Positions 25,677 through 32,103 of a stretch of 32,103 nt of DNA are shown one piece after another. The DNA is from Anaerolineae bacterium. GTDB taxonomy: Bacteria > Chloroflexota > Anaerolineae > Aggregatilineales > Phototrophicaceae. Each line of letters opens with the position of its first letter. Within the stretch, counting starts at the first letter, position 1. A model generated the notes under the pieces. It saw nothing but the letters and a program-made list of their open reading frames with translations, was not told where the DNA came from and made no database searches. Location: NCBI GenBank assembly GCA_019912985.1, contig JAIOHN010000244.1, forward strand, positions 1-32,103. The letters run 5' to 3'. The position numbers and the translations under genes were made by a program.

Positions 25677-28415
25677 ATGTACAGAATACTTATTCAAAGA
25701 TTGTTTTTAGTGGTCGCTGCTGTGTGTTTTTTAGCACCCGCAGCGATCATTTTAGCCCAGGAGGAAACTGCAGAACCACTCCCGACTGTGACCGATACCG
25801 CCACAGATCTCCCAGAGCCAACACAGGCACCACCGACAGAAACACCGCTGCCCACTGAAACCTTATCGCCAACTGAAACTGCCACCAGTATCCCCACAGC
25901 ATCCATGACACCGGAGGCAGAACGCACAGCTGAAGCTACTATGCCGCCCCCTGTTAGCTCGGATACGCCATCACCAACATCTCTTCCATCACCACAGCCC
26001 ATCCAACGTGGTGCAGCCCTGTTGCCGTGTGTCCCTATCAGTTTTGGCAGCCCTGCCACACAGCAGTCACTCTCGACAGATGAAGAGGGTTGTTTTACCT
26101 TCTCTGGCAACATTGGCGATGTCATCCGCGTCGAGATCACGGTCGTCAGTGGCAATTTTGGCGACCAGACTTTAAATCGCCCCAATTCCACAACCCTTGA
26201 TAGCACGATTTTTACGGAGGGTACCTATACCTTAGACGCGGATGGTACGCACACCCTGATTGTAGATCCTTCTGGAAGCAGCTCGCTCAATTATGATGTG
26301 CATATCCAGCGCCTGAATAACCCGGTGGGCTGTACCGCTTTGAACTTTGGCAATCCGTCTACGCAGCGCACAACCGCTGTGGGCGATGTCGAATGTTTCA
26401 CCTTTTCGGGCAACGCTGGTGATGTGATTCGTGTCGAAGATACCGTCATCAGTGGTAACTTCGGCGATCAGGAGATCGCTCGGCCTGATGGCAGCACACT
26501 CGACAGCAGTATCTTTACTGCGGACACCTATATTCTGGATGCGACCGGCACGCACACGCTCATCATTGATCCCGCTGGCACCAGTTCGCTCAACCACCGC
26601 ATCCACATTCAGCGCTTGAACAATCCGCTCACCTGTACCGCCCTGAGCTTTGGCAATCCATCCACACAACGTACCACCGCTGTCGGCGATGTGGACTGCT
26701 TCACGTTCTCCGGCACCACAGGTGATTTCATCCGGGTCGAGGTGACCGTCCTCAGTGGTAATTTTGTGGATCAGGAAATCGCTCGCCCGGATGGCAGCAC
26801 GCTTGACAGCAGTATCTTTACTGCGGACACCTACATTTTGGATGCCACTGGCACGCACACGCTCGTGATTGACCCCGCCGGGACCAGTTCGCTGAATTAC
26901 CGTGTGCATATCCAGCGCTTGAACAACCCGCTCACCTGCACAGCCTTGAACTTTGGCAATCCTTCGACACAGCGCACAACTGCCGTGGGTGATGTGGAAT
27001 GTTTCACCTTCACCGGCAATACTGGCGATATTATCCGGGTTGAGGAGACGGTCATCAGCGGTAATTTCGCCGACCAGGAGATCGTTCGGCCTGATGGCAG
27101 CACACTCGACAGCAGCATCTTTACTCAGGATACGTATATCCTGGATGCCACTGGCACCCACACCCTCCTGATTGATCCATCTGGTACCAGTTCGCTCAAT
27201 CACCGCGTCCATATCCAACGCTTGAATAACCCGGTGGGTTGTATCGCGCTGGGCATTCCAGGCACCTCCGCCACACAATCAACCAGTGTTGGTAATATTG
27301 GTTGTTTCACGTTTTCAGGCACATCGGGCACGGAGGTTCAGGTTGAGATCCTGGTAAACAACGGCAATTTCGCCGACCAGGAAGTGACTCGTCCTGATGG
27401 CACCACGCTCGACAACAGTATCTTCCGCGATGAAACCTATACGCTCGATACCACTGGCACCCATACCCTGCTGGTGGACCCATCTGGCACCAGTTCGCTG
27501 AGTTACCGTGTTCGTCTCACCTGCGCTTCATGCCCGCCGCCGCCCAAACCACCTGGCCCGCCAACACTTCAAACACCAGCGAACAGAGCTTCTCTCAACG
27601 ACAATACGCCAGCGTTTGCGTGGATGGCGGTGATAGATGCCACCAGCTACCAACTACAGGTAGACAATAGCTGCAATTTCAGAAGCCCGGAGATTGATAC
27701 TGCGCCAACACCATCCACATTCACGGCAACCACACCACTGCCGGATGGGCGTTACTGCTGGCGTGTGCGCGGCATCAACGCAGGCGGTGCCGGTCGCTGG
27801 AGCCGAAAGTGGCGTTTCACAATCGACACGATTGCGCCAGACGCACCGCTGCTCCGATCCCCCAAAGCAGATGCGGTTTCGAGCAACGCAAAACCAAGAT
27901 TGATCTGGCGATCTGTGCGTGGTGCGAAAACTTACCACCTGCAAATCGACAACGAACCGACGTTTGCCAACCCGCTGATTGTGGACGAAAGTGGTTTGAG
28001 ACGCCCGCTCTACCGGTTAACGGAGGCGCTGCCGCAGGGCACTTATCACTGGCGCGTTGTGGCGATCGATGCAGCCGGTAACGAGAGTGTGTTCAGCGAA
28101 GTGCGGATGTTTTCAATCAACATCATGCGCGCACCACGAGACGGTCAGACGATTCGATCATCGAAACCCGTGCGGGTCAGTTTCAAATGGAGTCGTGTGC
28201 CGGGTGCGCTGGGTTATGAGCTGGAAATTGCCACCAGCCCGGCCTTTGGCGGCACCGTAATCTACAGCGTGGAACTCACACGGCCAAACCACCGTTTACC
28301 AACTGTCTCGGCGCTGACGGATGGCACCTACTACTGGCGCGTCAATCTAAACCTCGGCAGCGGCTTAGTCGATTCACCATTTTCTCGAATGTTTATGATC
28401 GTGCCACGGTCGTAG
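25677..28415 (+). CDS. Large secreted repeat protein: signal peptide, Pro/Thr linker, five 101-aa PPC-like repeats, three Fn3-like domains (912 aa)
   Basis: MYRILIQRLFLVVAAVCFLAPAAIILAQ signal peptide at ATG 25677; track start 25497 is only an upstream extension adjoining the tRNA. Tandem repeats then LQTPANRASLNDNTPAFAWMAVIDATSYQLQVDN-type modules. Confidence 0.88.
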   Translation: MYRILIQRLFLVVAAVCFLAPAAIILAQEETAEPLPTVTDTATDLPEPTQAPPTETPLPTETLSPTETATSIPTASMTPEAERTAEATMPPPVSSDTPSPTSLPSPQPIQRGAALLPCVPISFGSPATQQSLSTDEEGCFTFSGNIGDVIRVEITVVSGNFGDQTLNRPNSTTLDSTIFTEGTYTLDADGTHTLIVDPSGSSSLNYDVHIQRLNNPVGCTALNFGNPSTQRTTAVGDVECFTFSGNAGDVIRVEDTVISGNFGDQEIARPDGSTLDSSIFTADTYILDATGTHTLIIDPAGTSSLNHRIHIQRLNNPLTCTALSFGNPSTQRTTAVGDVDCFTFSGTTGDFIRVEVTVLSGNFVDQEIARPDGSTLDSSIFTADTYILDATGTHTLVIDPAGTSSLNYRVHIQRLNNPLTCTALNFGNPSTQRTTAVGDVECFTFTGNTGDIIRVEETVISGNFADQEIVRPDGSTLDSSIFTQDTYILDATGTHTLLIDPSGTSSLNHRVHIQRLNNPVGCIALGIPGTSATQSTSVGNIGCFTFSGTSGTEVQVEILVNNGNFADQEVTRPDGTTLDNSIFRDETYTLDTTGTHTLLVDPSGTSSLSYRVRLTCASCPPPPKPPGPPTLQTPANRASLNDNTPAFAWMAVIDATSYQLQVDNSCNFRSPEIDTAPTPSTFTATTPLPDGRYCWRVRGINAGGAGRWSRKWRFTIDTIAPDAPLLRSPKADAVSSNAKPRLIWRSVRGAKTYHLQIDNEPTFANPLIVDESGLRRPLYRLTEALPQGTYHWRVVAIDAAGNESVFSEVRMFSINIMRAPRDGQTIRSSKPVRVSFKWSRVPGALGYELEIATSPAFGGTVIYSVELTRPNHRLPTVSALTDGTYYWRVNLNLGSGLVDSPFSRMFMIVPRS
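26028..27524 (+). repeat. Five tandem in-frame 303-nt coding repeats (last one slightly shortened/divergent)
   Basis: Repeat starts at Cys codons 26028, 26331, 26634, 26937, 27240: exact 303-nt spacing; consensus CTALNFGNPSTQRTTAVGDVECFTFSG...HTLIIDPAGTSSLNYRVHIQRLNNP. Confidence 0.95.
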
Positions 28416-28425
28416 CATAAAGTAA

Positions 28426-28448
28426 AAGGGGCGCATAAAGCGCCCCTT
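28426..28448 (-). terminator. Intrinsic terminator of gltX
   Basis: Minus strand AAGGGGCGC-TTTAT-GCGCCCCTT followed by TTACT (pyrimidine/T-rich); 9-bp GC-rich stem right after the gltX stop. Confidence 0.8.
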
Positions 28449-28458
28449 CGAGGATGAA

Positions 28459-29970
28459 CTACTGCTGGGAAACGCGCTGTTTGGCGAGGACATCAATCGC
28501 CAGTTGAATGCGGCGCAGTGACTCCGCCTTGCCCAGGATTTCCATCGTTTCAAACAAGGGCGGCGAGACACTCTGCGCCGTCACGGCGACTCGCAGCGCG
28601 CCAAACAACTGCCCCGCCTTCAGCCCCAGTTCTTCAGCCAGGGCGCGCATCGCCGGTTCAGTGTGATCAAACGCAAAACTTGACAGTCCACTCAGGTGCG
28701 CATGGGCAATTTCCAGTGCATGGAGCGTACCGGCAGCATCCATTTTTCGTGGGATGAGATCCTCCACCGATGGCGGCGAAAAGTCCTCACGGAAGAAGAA
28801 TCCGGCAAGATCCACCACATCATTGAATATTTTGATGCGTGTCCGCACAATCGGCACGATTTGCAGCAGCGTGCTGTCATCCACCGTCAGCCCGGCACGC
28901 TCCAGCGGAGTTCGTAAGTGTGCCGCCAGTTCCGCATCGCTCATCTTCTCACGGATGTAAACCCCGTTCAGCCAATCCAGCTTTTCAATCGGGTAGACGC
29001 TGTTCGCCGGGTTGATGCCCGTGCCATCAAAGCGCGCGATGGCCTCCTCGACACTGAAGACTTCCCGCTCATCGCCAAAATTCCAGCCGATATTCGTCAG
29101 GAAATTCACCACTGCCGGGGCATAATAACCGGCCTCCTGGAATTCTTTGGTCAGCACCAGAACCTGCTTACCATCCTCGCTAAAACCGGCATGACGCTTG
29201 CTCAACTTGCCTTTGCCATTGGGGTTCAGCAGCACAGGCAGATGTGCATAAACCGGCATTTCCCAGCCAAACGCCTGCCAGAGCTGGTAATGCAGCGGCA
29301 GTGATGGCAGCCACTCGATGGAGCGTGTCACATGGCTGATTTCCATAAGATGGTCGTCGATAATGTGTGCCAGGTGATAGGTCGGGAAGCCGTCCTCTTT
29401 CAGCAGGATCATGTCGGAAATCGTGCTGTTATCGAACTCGACTTCACCACGCACCAGATCCTGCGCGATCGTTTTCCCACTATCTGGCGCTTTGAAACGG
29501 ATCACCGGCTTGCGGCCTTCAGCGATGAATTTTTCCTCCTGTGCCGGAGTCAGCTCACGGTGACGGCCATCGTAGCCCGGCGGCAATTTCTTCGCCTCAC
29601 GCTCGGCACTAATCTGCGATAGCTCTTCGCGTGTGTCATAAGCACGGTAGGCTTTGCCCTGTTCCACCAACCAGTTCGCCCACTGCTGATACAGATCCAA
29701 ACGCTGCGATTGGGTGTAGGGGCCATAAGGGCCGCCTTTATCCGGGCCTTCATCCCAATCCAGGCCCAACCACTGCAACCCATCAGTCACAAGCTGCAAA
29801 GAGCCTTCGATATAGCGCTTTTGGTCAGTATCTTCAATTCGCAGAATAAACTGGCCGCCGTAATGCCGGGCTAGCAGCCAGGTAAAGAGCGCCGTCCGCG
29901 CGCTGCCAATATGCAGCGGCCCTGTCGGACTGGGCGCAAAGCGGGTGCGAACAGGCCGTGCTTCAGTCAC
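28459..29970 (-). CDS. gltX: Glutamyl-tRNA synthetase (503 aa)
   Basis: VRTRFAPSPTGPLHIGSARTALFTWLLARHYGGQFILRIEDTDQKR; GKGKLSKRHAGFS (KMSKS-like). Confidence 0.97.
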   Translation of the reverse strand: MTEARPVRTRFAPSPTGPLHIGSARTALFTWLLARHYGGQFILRIEDTDQKRYIEGSLQLVTDGLQWLGLDWDEGPDKGGPYGPYTQSQRLDLYQQWANWLVEQGKAYRAYDTREELSQISAEREAKKLPPGYDGRHRELTPAQEEKFIAEGRKPVIRFKAPDSGKTIAQDLVRGEVEFDNSTISDMILLKEDGFPTYHLAHIIDDHLMEISHVTRSIEWLPSLPLHYQLWQAFGWEMPVYAHLPVLLNPNGKGKLSKRHAGFSEDGKQVLVLTKEFQEAGYYAPAVVNFLTNIGWNFGDEREVFSVEEAIARFDGTGINPANSVYPIEKLDWLNGVYIREKMSDAELAAHLRTPLERAGLTVDDSTLLQIVPIVRTRIKIFNDVVDLAGFFFREDFSPPSVEDLIPRKMDAAGTLHALEIAHAHLSGLSSFAFDHTEPAMRALAEELGLKAGQLFGALRVAVTAQSVSPPLFETMEILGKAESLRRIQLAIDVLAKQRVSQQ

Positions 29971-30001
29971 AACGCATATTCTCCTTTACTCAAATGAGGA
30001 A

Positions 30002-31099
30002 CTAAATCCGACGGCGGCGGGCGATGACGCTCTGCGCCAACCCGATTCCAGCCATCGTGGATAGCAATGAAGTACCGCCAGAACTAATAAATGGCAGAGT
30101 CAACCCGGTCACAGGCAGCAGCCCGAGATTCATCCCGATTGACGTCACCGTCTGAAAAAAGATGAAGGCCGCCACACCATAGCAGATCAGGCTGCCAAAA
30201 GGATCAACCGCCGTGCGCGCGCCATGTAAAATGCGAATCAAAACCACCCCGATCAGCCCCATCACAAGCGAGCCGCCAACCATGCCAAACTCTTCTGCGA
30301 TCACGCTAAAGATGAAGTCTGTATGACGCACACGCAGGAAGCGGCCTTTATTCTGTGAGCCTACCGAGTAACCTTTGCCCACGGTGCCGCCAGAGCCAAT
30401 GCTGATGAGCGCCTGCCGGATGTTATAGTAACCGGCTTCATCACTCTCAGGGTTAATGAATGTTGTGATACGCTTCTGCTGATACTCCGCCATCTGTGAC
30501 CAGATCAACGGTGCGGAAACCGTCAGCACCAGCGCAAACAAAGCGATATGTTTCAATCGCAGCCCTGATGCCCAGATCATCACCATCCAGATCGCCGCAA
30601 ACACGGTGACCATACCCAGGTCTGGCTGAATAAAAATCAGGAGCGCAGGAATACCCATGTGAACCAGCGAGGCAAAAATCGTTGATAAACTGCCCACATT
30701 CTGATAATGAGTCGCGAGGAAATGACCCAGCGTGATGATAATCAGCACTTTTGCCACTTCTGACGGTTGGATACGAATGCCGATGTTGATCCAGCTTTGT
30801 GCGCCAGCGTCACCCTCAACACCCAGGAAAAACACCATCACGAGCAGCACCACCATAAGCAAATAAAGCCAGGTATGCAACCCATTGAACAGCCTGTAGT
30901 CCATGAACGACAGGGCAAGCATTAATGCCAACCCAACAAAAGCAAATTGAATTTGATCTGGAACACGGCTGATTAGCGCCGGATCAATAGCACCCTGCGT
31001 AGCACTACGAATCATCAGGATGCCGAAGATGATCAGGAGAATAGTGATCCCAAACAGGACGTAGTCAAAACGTTGCCAGATACTCTCGGTACGCGTCAT
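30002..31099 (-). CDS. rodA: FtsW/RodA/SpoVE family peptidoglycan polymerase, RodA-like (365 aa)
   Basis: INIGIRIQPSEVAKVLIIITLGHFLA; FIQPDLGMVTVFAAIWMVMIW; QALISIGSGGTVGKGY; HTDFIFSVIAEEFGMVGG; LTLPFISSGGTSLLSTMAGIGL. Confidence 0.95.
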   Translation of the reverse strand: MTRTESIWQRFDYVLFGITILLIIFGILMIRSATQGAIDPALISRVPDQIQFAFVGLALMLALSFMDYRLFNGLHTWLYLLMVVLLVMVFFLGVEGDAGAQSWINIGIRIQPSEVAKVLIIITLGHFLATHYQNVGSLSTIFASLVHMGIPALLIFIQPDLGMVTVFAAIWMVMIWASGLRLKHIALFALVLTVSAPLIWSQMAEYQQKRITTFINPESDEAGYYNIRQALISIGSGGTVGKGYSVGSQNKGRFLRVRHTDFIFSVIAEEFGMVGGSLVMGLIGVVLIRILHGARTAVDPFGSLICYGVAAFIFFQTVTSIGMNLGLLPVTGLTLPFISSGGTSLLSTMAGIGLAQSVIARRRRI

Positions 31100-31172
31100 A
31101 CCCTGTACTCGCTCTAATCAGGGCAGGCATTATACCGAAAGCCCAGTTAGAATTGAACCCCTGCCTCCGCGC

Positions 31173-31496
31173 CTACTCCGGGGGTTCGAGAGGGTCTTCG
31201 GCAGTATCCGCCTCGGGGTCATCACTTTCAATACCCTCGACAGGTCGGGAAAAAGGGATTTCCGCCACCAGTAAGCTGTCACGCTGCCGCTGCTGAAGCG
31301 CAATATCCACATTCTCCTGGTCGATTTTGACATACTTGGAAATCACTTCCAGGATTTCCTGCTTCATTGCTTGCAATTTCTCCGGCGGCAGATTGATACG
31401 ATCATGTAACAGGATGAATTGCAAGCGTTGTTTCGCGGTGGAACCACTTCCCTTATTCCCACTACGACCCAGCATCCGGTCGAAGAATCCACTCAT
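31173..31496 (-). CDS. minE: Cell division topological specificity factor MinE
   Basis: MSGFFDRMLGRSGNKGSGSTAKQRLQFILLHDRINLPPEKLQAMKQEILEVISKYVKIDQENVDIALQQRQRDSLLVAEIPFSR. ATG at 31496 with AAAGGATG SD is preferred; the track start at 31532 overlaps minD. Confidence 0.93.
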   Translation of the reverse strand: MSGFFDRMLGRSGNKGSGSTAKQRLQFILLHDRINLPPEKLQAMKQEILEVISKYVKIDQENVDIALQQRQRDSLLVAEIPFSRPVEGIESDDPEADTAEDPLEPPE

Positions 31497-31512
31497 AAGC
31501 TCATCCTTTGGG

Positions 31513-32103
31513 CTAACTATTTCCTCCGGCAAACAGTCGTGCCAATCGTTGAAATAGGCCGCTACTGTTTTCCAGGTTCATGAACGGCACTGTCTCGCCA
31601 TTCAAGCGGCGGGCAATATTTCGAAAGGCTTGACCGGCGCGGGAGTTTTCGTTGAGTGATACCGGGACACCACTGTTGGATGCTGGCACCACGGTTTCAT
31701 CCTCAGGGACAATACCCAGCAAACTAATGGCGAGGATGTCTGTGACATCACCCGCAGAGAGCATTTCCCCTTTACGGATCATATCCATTTTGACGCGATT
31801 CAAAATCAACCGTACCGGTTTGTCTTTATGTTCTGCCTCCAGAAGGCCAATAATACGATCGGCATCCCGCACCGCAGAAACTTCCGGGTTCGTCACGATG
31901 ATAATTTCATCTGATGGTGCAACCGCATTGCGAAAACCGCGTTCAATACCAGCCGGGCAGTCCACTAAAATAAAGTCTGTCTCCGCCCGCAGCTTATCCG
32001 CCAGCTGAATCATATCTGCCGGGCTGACAGCCGTCTTGTCCCGCGTTTGAGCCGCTGGTATCAGATACAACTCCGGGAACTGCTTGTGCTTGATCATCGC
32101 CTG
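31513..32103 (-). CDS. minD: Septum site-determining protein MinD, C-terminal part (truncated by window edge)
   Basis: DFILVDCPAGIERGFRNAVAPSDEIIIVTNPEVSAVRDADRIIGLLE...RLILNRVKMDMIRKGEMLSAGDVTDILAISLLGIVPEDETVVPASNSGVPV; frame stays open to 32103. Confidence 0.96.
   Translation of the reverse strand, partial: QAMIKHKQFPELYLIPAAQTRDKTAVSPADMIQLADKLRAETDFILVDCPAGIERGFRNAVAPSDEIIIVTNPEVSAVRDADRIIGLLEAEHKDKPVRLILNRVKMDMIRKGEMLSAGDVTDILAISLLGIVPEDETVVPASNSGVPVSLNENSRAGQAFRNIARRLNGETVPFMNLENSSGLFQRLARLFAGGNS

Noticed and set aside
26232-27278. 348-aa minus-strand ORF opposite the repeat array
   Set aside because: Antisense shadow of the 303-nt repeats: an indel-free repeat keeps any open antisense frame open. 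The plus-strand frame has signal peptide, domain structure and synonymous conservation.

Overview
The window is a gene-dense bacterial chromosomal segment. Codon usage, Pro/Thr-rich extracytoplasmic linkers and gene content suggest a Chloroflexota/Anaerolineae-like organism (inference, not tested). There is no phage, transposon, CRISPR array or rRNA. From left to right it holds: (i) a 5' fragment of polA on the minus strand, absent from the ORF track because it runs off the window; (ii) a class II aldolase / PfkB kinase / Fe-ADH cassette upstream of polA, with a divergent RraA-like gene; (iii) an MFS transporter, crcB, uppP, a REC-histidine kinase fusion, a LysM lipoprotein, a NUDIX hydrolase, rplS and a peptidase C26; (iv) a membrane GAF histidine kinase and an AlbA_2-type regulator; (v) a radical SAM / membrane protein / tiny hydrophobic protein / methyltransferase operon; (vi) glnS, a fatty acid desaturase, DinB, and an AraC regulator divergent from a PhyH-like dioxygenase; (vii) a TPR protein, tRNA-Gln(CUG), and a large secreted protein with five exact 101-aa repeats plus Fn3-like modules; (viii) gltX, rodA, minE and partial minD. 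No single feature is a clear new system. The items I rate most worth following up are the PhyH-like protein whose candidate HxD motifs both read HxG, the kinase/aldolase/Fe-ADH cassette with altered Fe-ADH active-site residues, a terminator-like hairpin in the rplS leader, an apparently leaderless radical SAM operon with a tiny glycine-zipper-like membrane protein, and an 18-bp palindrome in the AlbA_2 regulator promoter.
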